Origin: Siphonodentalium dalli
Lineage: Eukaryota; Mollusca; Scaphopoda; Gadilida; Siphonodentaliidae
Direction: 5' to 3'
Length of the DNA: 64,000 nucleotides
Assembly: GCA_032622095.1 (NCBI GenBank)
Contig: CP136066.1
Location: forward strand, 157,255,152 to 157,319,151
Made by a program: the position numbers and the translations under genes. The notes beneath the pieces were generated by a model, which made no database searches, was not told the origin of the DNA, and saw only the letters and a list, made by a program, of their open reading frames with translations. This document shows, one piece after another, positions 23,140 to 35,639 of the stretch (the stretch's first letter is position 1; every line of letters begins with the position of its first letter).

Positions 23140-24823
23140 TCTATACTGTTGTTAATAAAGATACACCTTGATTAACTTCATGTTGAATGAACCAGTCACA
23201 GTATAATTTTCAATTATTGAACATTTAACTAGAATGTCACGAATAATTGGTACATTCATGTTTTTGTTTTGACGTCGACTGTATGCATAAATCTGATTTA
23301 AATATAGTAATATATAAATAATAATTAATGTACCGAAGCTTCGTATCTAGAGGTGACAGACACTAAATTATTTTCCATAGGCGACAGTGTTAACTAAAAG
23401 TCCCGCCGGCTATGGGTTAAGCCTATTTGAACTTCAAGTGGTAAATTTTCCCTTAGCACGTCAACCGCTGCACCAGTATGTGACAACAAACGCGCCATTT
23501 TCGGTATTTTTTTCAAACGATAATCTTACATTTCCACAACTACCCCATTTACTGCACAAAAATCAGCAGCACAAACATATCCAGACCACTTCCGTAACTT
23601 CTGGATACCACCAGACTCTTCCTGGACATCTAAACATACACGATCGCTATATTTACGTAGGCTATGATTTTCTGTTCCCGATTAGGGATATTTCCCTCAA
23701 TGATAATCAACCAATCAGCAGCCAGATTGTTTTGTTATGCTGACTCGAGTTTCAAGAAGCGTAAATCTATATAATTAGTTGCTTGTAACATATAATTGTA
23801 AAGAAAATCGAACTTTGATCGTGTAAACTGCGCCAATTTTACAAAAAAAGCTTTACTGTGTGTGATACGATAGAAATATAGAAGTCATTGGACATCCTAT
23901 TATCTCCCAGTGGTCCTTTGACCCACATACCCCGTTTTAAAATTGACCATTTTGGGAGGGGGGGGTAAGAAATAACACCGATACTCGATTCCTGATAACT
24001 CTGGAAGCACAGTTTAGTATAAAGATACTAATGTCTCATGCCATGCTTGTTATATACATATATACTGCACAGTGTCGCATGCCCCATGTCCATCCACTCT
24101 CTAATCGGAATATTATGACCACAAATGTGACCATGCACACCCAAAATTCAGGGTTTTTCATCATAATTTAATTTGTAAAATCCGACTCGCGTGCATAACG
24201 CACAGGGTAGAAAAGCATATGTATACGTTTTGGAAACTAGTGACGTATATCTACCATACGCCTTAAGGAATTTATCTAATTTTGAACAGTACATTGTTTA
24301 ATTGGATTTGAATTAGACCCCCCCCCCTCAACTTAGAAAACAAGTAGAAACCTTCTTAAATCCATTTAAAAACATTGTAGAAGCCAAGTTGTACATTATT
24401 TAACAATATTAAAATAATTATGGTGAATTTTAACCTTAACATCATACTAAGATGAAATGGTTGCAATTTGGACGATTTTGCGTAAAAAAGAAAAAAAAAT
24501 GGTAAAATATTGAAAAAAAAAAACATTCAATTCTTCAATTTTTTCAGCACAATTAGTTATTTAACATTATTAACACAATTACTATTCAACTTAATCACCA
24601 AAATCATGCTAAAATGAAATCTTTACACATTGAACAAAAAATGAAAATTTTGGGCTTAAAATGTCGAAAAATTCCCGAAAAATCGAAAGAAAAAAAAAGA
24701 AGGCTACAAATTTGTTCTTGCTATCATGATTTTTCTTCATTACCATACCTAAAACATTAAAAATAACATGATCGCAGCTTGTCCGTCAATATGAGCAACA
24801 CTACCTCCCGATCTCCTGGACTA

Positions 24824-26665
24824 CTGGCGGCCATGTTTTTTGTCCGAATAACCCCAAAATGACTCGTTCCCATCTACATTCCAATTTCAACAGCCGTGAC
24901 AAATTTTATGATGATCAGACTAAAGGTACGACCTGTAGCCCGTGCTAAAGGATTTAGTCATACAAAGAGCAAAATCCAAGATGGCTGCTGGCAGCCATGT
25001 TATTTGGTCGAATGACCCCAAAATGACTCGTTTCCATCTACATGTCATTATTAACATTCTTGACAAATATTATGATGATCAGACTAAAAGTAGGACCTGT
25101 AGGCCGTGCTAAAGGATTTAGTCATACAAAGAGTAAAATCCAAGATGGCTGCTGGCAACCATATTTTTTGGCCGAATGACCCCAAAATTACTCGTTCCCA
25201 TCTACATGTCATTGTTAATATCCATGATAAATTTTATGATGATCAGACTAAAGGTACGACCTGCAGCCCGTGCTAAAGAATTTAGTCATACAAAGAGTAA
25301 AATCCAAGATGGCTGCTGGCGGCCATATTTTTTGGCCGAATGATCCCAAAATTACTCGTTCCCATCTACATGTCAATATTATCATCCATGACAAATTTCA
25401 TGATGATCAGACGAACAGTACGACCTGTGGCCCGTGCTAATGGATTAAATTTTGAAATCCAAGATGGCCACTGGCGGCCATGTTTTTTGTCCAAATGACC
25501 CCAAAATGACTCGTTCCCCATCTACATTCCAATTTCAACAGCCATGTGAAAATTTTATGATGATCAGACTGAAGGTACAACCTGTAGCCCGTGCTAAAGG
25601 ATTTAGTCATACAAAGAGTAAAATCCAAGATGGCTGCTGGCGGCCATGTTTTTTGGCCGAATGACCCCAAAATGACTCGTTCCCATCTACATGTCATTAT
25701 TAACATTCTTGACAAATTTCATGATGATAAGACTAAAAGTAGGACCTGCAGCCCGTGCTAAAGAATTTAGTCATACAAAGAGTAAAATCCAAGAGGGCTG
25801 CTGGCGGCCATGTTTTTTGGCCGAATGACCCCAAAATTACTCGTTCCCATCTACATGTCAATATTATCATCCATGACAGATTTCATGATGATCAGACAAA
25901 CAGTATGACCTGTGGCCCGTGCTAATGGATTAAATTTTGAAATCCCAAGATGGCCACCAGTTGGCGGCCATGTTTTTTGTCTGAATGACCCCAAAATGAC
26001 TCGTTCCCATCTACATTCCAATTTCAACAGCCATGACAAATTTTATGATGATCAGACTAAAGGTACGACATGTAGCCCGTGCTAAAGGATTTAGTCATAC
26101 AAAGAGTAAAATCCAAGATGGCTGCTGGCGGCCTTGTTTTTGGGCCGAATGACCCCAAAATGACTCGTTCCCATCTACATGTCATTATTAACATTCTTGA
26201 CAAATTTTATGATGAACAGACTAAAAGTAGGACCTGTAGCCCGTGCTAAAGAATTTAGTCATACAAAGAGTAAAATCTAAGATGGCTGCCGGCGGCCATG
26301 TTTTTTGGCCAAATGACCCCAAAATTACTCGTTCCCATCTACATGTCAATATTAACATCCATGACAAATTTCATGACAATAAGACAAACAGTACAGCCTG
26401 TAGCCCGTGCTAATGGATTGAATTTTGAAATCCAAAATGGCCGCTGGCGGCCATGTTTTTCGGCCGAATGACCCCAAAATGACTCGTTCCCATCTACATG
26501 TCGATGTCAACATCCATGACAAATTTCATAATAATCGGACCAAAGGTACGAACTGTAGCCTGTGCTAAAGGAAATTGTTGACGAATCACGCACACACACG
26601 CACACACGCATGACGGATACCAAGCCATGGCAATAGCTCAAACTTTACAAAGTAAAGTTGAGCTA
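24824..26665 (+). repeat. 164-bp satellite array 2 and terminal hairpin, copy 2
   Basis: Counterpart of 16495-18336. The terminal hairpin lies at 26634-26665. Differences from copy 1 are single bases (24930, 25278 and 25493). Confidence 0.9.
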
Positions 26666-28221
26666 ATGATGAAATGATGGGGGATCTCATGTTACTTATA
26701 GGATTCCAACAAAAACAACTCACGAAAAGGTGTGATCAAGAAGCCAGGTGGTAATTAGTGGTAATCAGTAAGAGCTGACCTCTTGTTTATACAGCGCGAT
26801 TAGTATTAACACTTGTTGTAAAAAGATCTCATAAAATCTTTCCCGCAGTCAATCAGATGAATACTATTGTCAGCGTGATTGTTATTCACATTCGATGTAA
26901 GCAAATCTCATAAGATCTTTCGCCGCATTCCAAAACATGAATAATTATACATACAAAATATAAATATATATATAAAATACCGTGTTTTCCACATTTCCAA
27001 CACACGGTACGAAACGACCAATTGATTTTCTACATGGTACGAAACGACCAAAGAATGCGGTACGAAACGACCAAAAAATATGGCACGAAACGACCAAGTA
27101 CGAAAAGACCACAGTACGAAACGCATGTAAGGCTGTATTCTTATTCAACCAATACTTTGAAAACAAAAATTTATTCTGATTTCTTTTTTAAACTAATGAG
27201 ACACGGAATAATTATTTGGTATTTACTGTGAATATTCAATACATGTATAAATATGTAGTGATGTACAAATCTTCAAACAGACAAAATTTCAATATACTCT
27301 AAATTCTATTATAGTGATATTTGACTATAACTTATTCATGTTCCTTTATTTGTGTCGGGAATAGAAGACGGCGCATACCAGTGCACAGCCAAATGTCACT
27401 CATAACAATATCGCAGGGTGATACCCTCATATATCCCGTTCTAAATGGCAATTGCAGGATGACTCAATCGCTCCTTCATAACAATATTTCAACTAATTAC
27501 ATGCTAATTGAGTTGCTTATCGTGTGCCGTCATGATTAATAATTATCCTGGACAAACTATATGCATGGTATCGAGTTAGTGCGATCTGATTTTGAATAAT
27601 ATTTGTGTAATTATGATTTTGGATTATCCCTCTTTTATCAAATTAACAAAACCGTAACGGTAATGGTCAAATACCACTATAATAGTGGAATATCGCTATA
27701 ATAGTGGAATTCAGCCGGGATGTGCCTGACCTGCTTACAACAGTGAGCACTGTGTCAGGATGACCAATCAATCTTATTTAGGCTCTAATTTCAGCATTAT
27801 TCATTTATAACTTTATTGACATATTGTTGTTTGTTGTCGACTGTAAGTTGTATTGTAACACTAACAGTTACAGTTGTTTACAAAAATATAATTATACTGA
27901 GCATTGCCTTGTTTAGATTTCTTAAGTTAATGTACTCATGAGTCATATTCTACATGGAGAAAAACCTTTACTAACCTTCTCTTCTCCTTTGTTCCTTTAC
28001 CCTTCTGTGTCATTTTCTTATATTCTTTATTTCATGTTGATAAAACGTCAAAATTCCGAGTGAGTTTAAACAATTTCAGAATTTTATTTCGTCACACCGG
28101 GGGAAATCTATTTTGTAACTGCTCTTCCCTGAAGTGAAGGTCGATTGACGCAAATTTGCAAGACTTTCAAAACAGTATATTAATTGAGAATTCTATGAAT
28201 ATGCAGACAATATTTGGCAAA
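26666..28221. other. non-coding tail of duplicated block, copy 2
   Basis: Counterpart of 18337-19910. The minisatellite (27006-27122) has one GGTACGAAACGACC unit fewer. No gene seen. Confidence 0.6.
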
Positions 28222-28384
28222 AGGTGACCGAACTTGTCTCCTAATACAAAAAATGAGCAAATTATGGATGTTGTGCACGAAATATTGAGAACTTGTTTAC
28301 TAAAATTCTCATGCTTGAATGTGGCTACTTATTCAAAACGGAAATAGTCGTCCTCATTTTGTGTCAACAAAATTAAAAGTACTC

Positions 28385-28500
28385 GCCCAGGGTCACAAAG
28401 GGACGTGGCTAGAGGGTCTCCGTTGGGGGGATGTCCACCGTGAAATTCCAACTGCAGTGTTACTGCACCCCCCCCCTGAATCAGAATGGCACCAAATACA
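28385..28500 (+). repeat. dispersed repeat fragment shared with about 36345-36445
   Basis: GGACGTGGCTAGAGGGTCTC, CGTTGGGGGGATGTCCACC and a GGTGCAGT/CTGCAC block recur in reverse at 36345-36437 (GGTGGGCACCACCCAACGG, GAGACCCTCTAGCCACGTCC). Both copies are followed by a homopolymer-rich segment with GAATCAGAAT. It is part of a dispersed non-coding family. Confidence 0.6.
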
Positions 28501-28639
28501 AGTTTTGCACACTTCCATTTGCACCACCCCCTTGAATCCCAGTGCTCATGCCTAATCTATATCTATATAAATTTGCGACTGTCTGCTATAGATGATCATA
28601 GATGTCTGTCGAGATCTGTCTGTCTGAGTTCTATAGAAA

Positions 28640-30300
28640 TTCACAGGGGACCACCTAGATGGCACAAAATGGGTCTATTAGGGGTAACTTTTTTTTAGAA
28701 AGATAATGACGAGGGTTAGAATTTTCTAAAGTGACACCGTTGTTGTCAGGGGCAGAAAAGGGGGAAGGGCAGATAAAAAATTGTCGCCGATTACAACCAA
28801 AGGTACATGTTACAACCAAACTTATATATTTATAATCATCCCCATAATATGAGGAATCTAATGATGTGGTTTAAAATGTCAAACAGGGATACCCGGAAGG
28901 TGAGAGGGGCACCAAAAATTGGTCAAAATAATTTTAGCGCTGAGTTCAACCAATTTGATGCACATTCGTCTGAGATCTTCTCCGTGATACAAGGAATCTT
29001 ATTGTGTGATTTAAAGACACCAATTTGGTGTCGTTTGGATGATCGAGATTGGGGGGGGGGGGCGGTGGGTGGGTACTAAATTTGATAAGAATTGGTTTAG
29101 TCGCCGATTGCCACCAAACATACAAATTCATCCCCATGGTATGAGGTGTCTAATGGCGTGGCTTAAAGCTGTCAAAAGTGGCGTCATTCGAGTCAGGGGT
29201 GCACTGAAAGGGAGAGGGGCACCAAAATTGATACACAATATTTTTAGCGCCAATTTCCACCAAATTGATACACATTCTTATCCATGATATGAGGAATCTA
29301 ATTGTGTGATTTTAAAGACGTCATATTGGTGCTGCTTTGGTGAGAGATGGGGTGGGGTGGGGTGGGCACTAAATTAGATAAAAATTTGTTTAGTCGCGGA
29401 TTAGCACCAAACTTACACATAATAATCTCCATTATATCAGGAGTCTAATTGTGTCGTTTAAAGATGCCAAAAGTTGGGCTATTCGAGTCAGGGGTGCCTA
29501 GAGGGTGAGAGGGACACAAACATTGACACAATCTGTTTAGCGCTGATTTCCACCTGATTGATACATATTCTTCTCCGTGATAAGAATAATCTAATCGTGC
29601 GGTTTAAATGCGCCAAATTGGTGCCTTTTGAGTGAGAGATACATGTATGCAATGGTGGCCCAAAATTTGATACGAATTTGTATACTCGCCATTTTTCATA
29701 AATTTTATATATATTGATCTCTATATAATGAGTCTAAGTGTGTGGTTTAATGATGTCAAAAGTGGCGCCGCTTGAGTCAGAAATAGGGACGGGAGGGTCA
29801 CCAAAAACTTATTAAAATAAGATTAGTGCCAATTACCATCAAACTCATACACGTTCTTCTCAAATGATACAATGAGTCAAATATTTGCGAATATCTGTCT
29901 GTGTTCTATATATAACTTTAAGGGTATAATCGAGATGGCACCAAGGCGGTCAAGGCGTTGTTTGTGTCAGGGGAGGGGCTATTTTAGCGCATATTTCGAC
30001 CAAATTGATATATTATTCTTCTCCGTGATACGAGGAATATAAACATGTGATTTAAAGACGTAATAACTATGATAAGAATTTGTTTAGTTGCCGATTACCA
30101 CCAAACTTATACATAATTATCTCCATTATATAATGCATGCATGAGTCTAATAGACGTGGTTTAAATATGACAAAAGTGGCGCGGTTCAAATCATGCATGA
30201 TGGGAGTTGCACCAAAGTTGATACAAATATATTTAGCACTAATTCCACCAAATTCATGCACGTTCTTCTCTAATGATATGATGAATTAAATCACATTTGG
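28640..30300 (+). repeat. degenerate tandem array, about 300-bp dimeric unit
   Basis: A block reading GAGGGGCACCAAAA, then TTTAGCGC, then TCTCCGTGATA.GAGGAATCTA, recurs at about 28905, 29213, 29507, 29790 and 30203 (periods 283-413, mostly near 300 bp). Each unit has two related halves, each with a CACCAAA / CATACA / TATGAGG pattern. G-runs occur at 29049-29060. A reverse fragment lies at 41672-41935 and a short forward one at 38555-38770. No coding capacity. Confidence 0.75.
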
Positions 30301-31223
30301 GGTCGTTTGGGTCATGGATGGCAGAGGAGATTCACTAAGATTGTTCAATTCGCCGATATCCAACAAAGTTATATTTAGTCATCTCCCAGGACATCTCCAC
30401 GTCGTTCTAATGAGTTTTTGGCATTCCAATTTCACAATCTCGACAAATGGTGACCGAATTAAGTCACTTGAACACTTATATCTTCTCAAATGTCATATTT
30501 ATATGGGGATGGAGATCAGGGCATTCCTATAATGATCTATCAACACAGATACATAGAAGAAAGCATTAAAAGTATATTTATATCAATCTATTTAAGAGAT
30601 ACATATATTCATTCAAACTGAGGTACCTTGAATCGTCAGAGGATTGCATATTATAATGGCTAATGTATATATTATAACACGATTGAGTCTGTCCCATTCA
30701 GTATAGTTTCCACAAAAAAAGTTACAATTGCCAAGAGATATGAAAATGTAGAGCAGGCCTGTTCAAAAATAGTGGTCACAGTGTGCAGTCAAATACGGTT
30801 ACTTCTGAGATAAAGGAAAACGCAGTCCGTAGCACATGACTTTTCATGATCCTCAAATAGTGACATCTGACAAGGGTATATCTGCCCGATACAGAGGATT
30901 TCTTTCATTTTTTAGAACAGACTCATCGCCTAACATAAATAACTCAAAAGCTCGCTGTGTCGGGCACATGTAGCTGCTATACTTGCATAACATCATTTCT
31001 TTTAAACTGAAAACGATTAGCCAGTATATAACACCAGAACAACTCTATTCAATTACAGGATTCACTTGTATTCTAATTACTATAATTTGTTACTATAATA
31101 GATGTATGTGCATGGTGAGTGTTGATTGTCAGGCGCTGTGCTGTCGGGAGGGGGTTTTCTGCTCTGTGTTGCAATTGGGTTCCACTGCAATGTTAATTAT
31201 TTGTATTAAACTGATTAGTCCAA
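30301..31223. other. non-coding; may include 5' UTR of the LINE
   Basis: No recognised coding domain. A frame at 30983-31234 is hydrophobic and Cys-rich, without similarity that I recognise. Because the LINE's first frame begins at 31224, part of this stretch may be its 5' UTR. The 5' boundary of the element could not be placed. Confidence 0.35.
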
Positions 31224-34200
31224 ATGGGGATTAGTCTGACACAGTATCGCATTTGCATTGGAACCCATGACTTTTCTAAATGCGGCCCAACTGTCATGAT
31301 ATATCGATACACACAGTGCTTATCGCTCAATTATAACACAATTCTATTCCTTGCTGCACTAACCCTGATCATGTCATCTGATATACATGAAAATCCTGGA
31401 CCGGGACAAAATATAGTGACAGAAAGCACCCTTTCAGTTTTTCACTATAATATTCGTAGTATTCGTTTCAAACTTTCTAAAATAGTGGACATAGCGATTT
31501 TGACGTACTGTGTTTTACGGAAACACATCTGGACCGCGTCTTCCCCTCATCTGAAATTTTGATTGACGGATACCACACTCCAATCAGGAACGACCGCGAT
31601 TCGTATGGTGGTGGGATATGCACGTACTTCTCAAACCAGATAGTATATGAGCGTATAACCAAATTAGAATTTGACGAATCTATCATGTGGTTTAAAATCA
31701 TTTCAAATAAACTAAGCTATTTCCGTGCAGTTACATATAGGTCTGCCCAATTCTGCGCGCCAAATTATTGGGACTTGCTGGAAACGTCACTCGAAGATGC
31801 AATAAAGACATCAAATGCCGTAATTCTTGTAGGAGATGTAAACTCCAACTCCCTTGATAACTCGTCAGATATTAGTGTAATGTTAACCCGCCTCACGATG
31901 CGAAACCTCATCAAAGACCCCACTCGTGTTTCAACTACAAGTCAAACGATTATAGATCCTATCCTAGTAACTGACGGAATAATTACCCACGATTCTGGCA
32001 TCATTAATCCTGGTGTGTCTGACCACTATGCAACTTACGCCTCACTCGCATTGGACTATTGCACAAGACCGTGCTTTGAACGAACAGTGTGGAACTACAC
32101 GAATGCCGATTTTAAACAGGCATCGCATCTTCTTTCTAACGAAAGTTGGAATGAAATATTGAACTGTACAAATGCCAACGATTCTGTAAAACTTTTTACC
32201 GACAAGTTTCTCATAATAATGAAACAAAATATACCTAATCGGCGCGTCCTAATTAGACCCAACGATAAATACTGGTTTAATTCTGAAATAAGAAAACAAA
32301 TCAGAAAACGGGACAGATTGCGGAAAAAGGCAATTCGAACCGGGACATCCGAGGATTGGGCTGCGTTCAAAAAAGTGCGAAATAAAATAAATAACATGAA
32401 AAAATATTACAAAGCAGAATTTGAAAAAAATTTACAGGAAAATTAAAAAATTGCTGATTCGCCTAGATATTTCTGGAAAATGGTTAATAACATCCTTGGC
32501 AGAACGAAATCAAATTTGATACCCCCACTTAGAACGCCTATAAATAGGTTACAATGCAACTTAGTAGTAGATGACTATCTCAAATCAAACCTACTGAATG
32601 ATACATTTGTCGATAATTCTTCATTGCCACATATCAAACCAATTCTTCCGCATCTTATAATACCAGAAACAACTATTTCCGAAATAAAAATTGAAATTGC
32701 AGACATACTAGAAGCCATTGATTCTTTAAAGTTAAACAAAGCCCATGGACATGACGGAATAAGCCCACGTATGTTAAAAGAAACAAAGGCTGTCATTGCA
32801 AACCCCCTGAAAATTATTTTTGAAAAATCCCTAAGAGATGGCATTTTCCCAGATGACTGGAAAAAAGCTAACGTAATACCTGTCCACAAAAAAGACGATC
32901 GATCTGATCCTGGAAATTATAGACCAATTTCCCTACTCCCCGCCATTGCAAAAGTCTTTGAGAAAATATTACTTAAACACCTTTTGAAATTTATTAGAGA
33001 TAATGATAAATTGTACGAATTCCAATCAGGCTTTCTCCCTGGCCACTCGACTACATACCAACTCTTAGAATTATATCACTCCCTCTGTCAGTCTCTCGAG
33101 GAGAATCTTTATACATGTGCTGTTTTTTGTGATATTTCCAAGGCCTTCGAGAGAGTCTGGCACGAGGGATTGATATTTAAATTGAAACGTTGTGGTGTCA
33201 CAGGGTCACTGATTAAACTCATAGAAAATTATCTGTCTAACAGGAAACAACGAGTATTAGTAAATAGCAAATTTTCAGATTACAAAACCATTAATGCAGG
33301 AGTTCCCCAAGGTTAAATTATTGGACCTTTCCTATTCTTGGTATACATAAATGATCTATCTGAAACCCTCCATTCTTTCGCACGACTATATGCCGACGAC
33401 ACATGCCTCACGGAATCGAATATAAGTGTTCTCGATCTTGAAAGAGAGATGAATCGTGATCTAATAAAAAATGACTCATGGTCTAATCAATGGTTAGTTA
33501 AATTTAACGGTACTAAGACTAAGTCTGTTACCTTTTCATATTCAGGAAATCACCCCAATATAGCTCTCTCACTAAACGGTAACAGTATAAGTCAAGTAGA
33601 GTCTTATAAACATCTCGGGTTATTCATTCAAAGTGATATGGACTGGAACCGACAAATTGATGAAATGTTGAAGAAGCTTTACGGACGCCTCGCTTACTTG
33701 AGAAAGTTGAAGTTTATGCTTAATCGAAACACACTGGAAATAATATACCGATCATATATACTGCCCCTTATGGACTACGCCGATGTAGTCTGGGACTCGG
33801 CCTCTGCAAACCTTTTGATCAAGTTAGACAGAGTACACGCCGATGCTGCCGGTTTAATCACTGGACTTACCCGATCAGTCCCACAAGATAAACTATTATG
33901 CGAATTAGGTTGGAGAACATTGACGGACAGACGAAAATATCACAGATTGCATACCATGTATAGGATAGTAAACCATAAAACCCCAAGCTATTTGACTGAT
34001 CTCTTGCCAACCCGCCCAGAAACGACCAATAGATTAAGAAACAATATCCCTTTCCCGCCATATCAATGGGGGACTAAACATTTTAATAATTCATTCTTCC
34101 CGCGATCAACTAAGGACTGGAACGAACTCCCCAAAGAAGTAAGAACTAGTTGCTCACTAAACGTTTTCAAAACAAAATTAGCATCAACAAATATAGTACT

Positions 34201-34558
34201 GAAACCTCCTGATCATTTCAATATAGGAAAACGACGACTGAACATAATCCACTGTAAGCTCCGTAACTTATGTAGCGACCTAAATGCTGACAAATTTTGC
34301 AACTTTATTAGTGACAATCCAAGTTGCCGATGTGGACATCCAGTTGAAGATGCAAGTCATTATTTCTTTAATTGCGGGCTGTACACACGTCATAGAATTA
34401 CTCTAGCAAATAATTTAACAGGTTTAGGTATGTCAAATATCACTGTCGGAAAGCTACTTATTGGTGAGATCTCACTAAATGACAATTTAAATAGAAAGTT
34501 ATTCAATTTTGTTCAAACTTACATAACTTCAACCTGCCGTTTTGACATCAGCGACTAG
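31224..34558 (+). pseudogene. LINE polyprotein (2A-like leader, endonuclease, reverse transcriptase), broken
   Basis: Frame one (31224-31562) gives a hydrophobic leader, the 2A-like DIHENPGP (31380-31403) and the endonuclease start FHYNIRS. A one-base frameshift near 31491 moves the reading to the frame used onward from there (CFTETHLD, GDVNSN, SDHYATY). In-frame TAA stops lie at 32444-32446 and at 33314-33316, the latter in the RT motif GVPQG just where Ser is usual. RT motifs include NKAHGHDGIS, NYRPISLLPA, FCDISKAFERVWH and LYADDT. The C-terminus has CRCGHPVEDASHYFFNC, a Cys/His motif common in this group. The catalytic YADD is intact. The element normally reverse-transcribes its RNA at a nicked target. 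This copy cannot make the full protein. Confidence 0.9.
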
Positions 34559-34938
34559 GCTGCATTACCGTTAAAGATCATAAAGTAGCACAGACTATAT
34601 AGCAGGACCCCCCCCCCCCCGGACGCACAGTGATGGACCCGACGCCATCGTGTATATACATCTGTTGTATCATAATTCCATATATATTGTATACTAATTC
34701 TTATACAAGTGGATCATACCTTATATTATACTTATGTAAATATCATGTTCTTTGTATTATTGTCGGGAGCGAGGCCAAGATAAGTTTTGTAACTTGTGCC
34801 TCAATCCCTTGCATTTAATTATGGATGCAAATAAATATGTTTACATCAACACCAGAACAGAGGAGCACCTGGACATATCTTTAAAACTTCTGTATCTTCA
34901 TGAAGATATGATAAACTAGATTGATTGATTGATTGATA
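31224..34938 (+). mobile_element. non-LTR retrotransposon (Jockey/CR1/L2-like LINE), decayed
   Basis: Order of parts: a hydrophobic leader with a 2A-like motif, AP endonuclease, reverse transcriptase, a Cys/His C-terminal segment, a 3' UTR with AATAAA at about 34830, and a (GATT)n tail at 34919-34938. Simple-repeat 3' tails of this kind are usual in the CR1/L2/Jockey group. No separate ORF1 was found, so the copy may be 5'-truncated or of a single-ORF type. Clade placement is by motif only. The 5' end is approximate. Confidence 0.85.
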
Positions 34939-35048
34939 CATCTCTATGTAAAACAACTAATGTGTTTATGATGTTCATGTTTCATGCTATAACGTCTGAA
35001 GTATACGCAGTTGTAAATAAATAAATACTTCTTTACTGGTGGGACGGA
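34939..35048. other. short non-coding spacer after the LINE
   Basis: About 110 bp of AT-rich sequence between the LINE's (GATT)n tail and the TTAA-flanked MITE. Nothing is recognised. Confidence 0.4.
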
Positions 35049-35052
35049 TTAA

Positions 35053-35532
35053 AGGTACTCAACCCGTAAAGAGGGTCCCCATCTCAACAGATTCCAACAA
35101 CAACAATCCGATCAGAGGGTCCTATATTACTATTTCTTTGGCTTTGGGGGTAAAAAATATTTGATTCGAGTCGAGGAACCCATCAAACAAAGCTCAGAGT
35201 CATTAGATATTGATTTTAGAAAATTCTTATGTTCTCGAGATGAGTACTTATAACTGCCGTCAATTTGGTAACATGCTCGAGATTTTACGCCAAAATTCTA
35301 TTCAAACAGACAAGGATGGATAACTCTATAATCAAGTGGGTAATAATAACGAATTTTTTACTATCTTCTGGGCCAGAAAGAATTCCCGATAATGAAAAAT
35401 AATAGATTTCTAAAATCGATATCTAACAAATCTGAGCTTTGATGGGTGACTTCCTCGACTCGAATCAAATATTTTTGACCCCCGAAGCCATTGAAATAGT
35501 AATTGAGAGGAGTTTTATCGGGTTGAGTACCT
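35053..35532. mobile_element. TTAA-flanked MITE, copy a (480 bp)
   Basis: Ends AGGTACTCAACCCG and CGGGTTGAGTACCT, flanked by TTAA on both sides (35049-35052 and 35533-35536). Inner arms also pair: a GGGGGTAAAAAATATTTGATTCGAG-type block near 35145 is inverted relative to the CTCGACTCGAATCAAATATT block near 35455. TTAA duplication is typical of piggyBac-type and some other DNA elements. There is no coding capacity. Confidence 0.75.
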
Positions 35533-35639
35533 TTAAATCGTGTTTTGTGATGCCATTTGGATATACAATTTATGAGAATATGTGTAACACTTTGAGAGCA
35601 AGAGCATTCTCTATTCCCACCAAATATCCACAGAGGGTT

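Larger units (their letters stand above)
20809..24823. mobile_element. 4.0-kb TIR element inserted in the satellite (copy 2)
   Basis: Counterpart of 12479-16494, with the same TAGTCC...GGACTA ends and CTG flanks (24824-24826 on the right). Because its ends and nested elements are identical to copy 1, it was copied by the segmental duplication and is not an independent insertion. Confidence 0.75.
19911..28221 (+). repeat. 8.31-kb tandem duplication, copy 2
   Basis: Collinear with 11581-19910. By eye I find seven substitutions (for example 13696/22026, 13886/22216, 14018/22348, 16949/25278, 17164/25493) and three indels: 3 bp missing near 22452, 2 bp gained near 24520, and one 18-bp minisatellite unit missing near 27094. 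That is roughly 0.1% substitution. This points to a very recent duplication, or to an assembly duplicate. Confidence 0.95.

Noticed and set aside
30983-31234. Possible LINE ORF1
   Set aside because: The frame has no zinc knuckle, coiled coil, RRM or esterase signature; a 5' UTR or chance frame is more likely.
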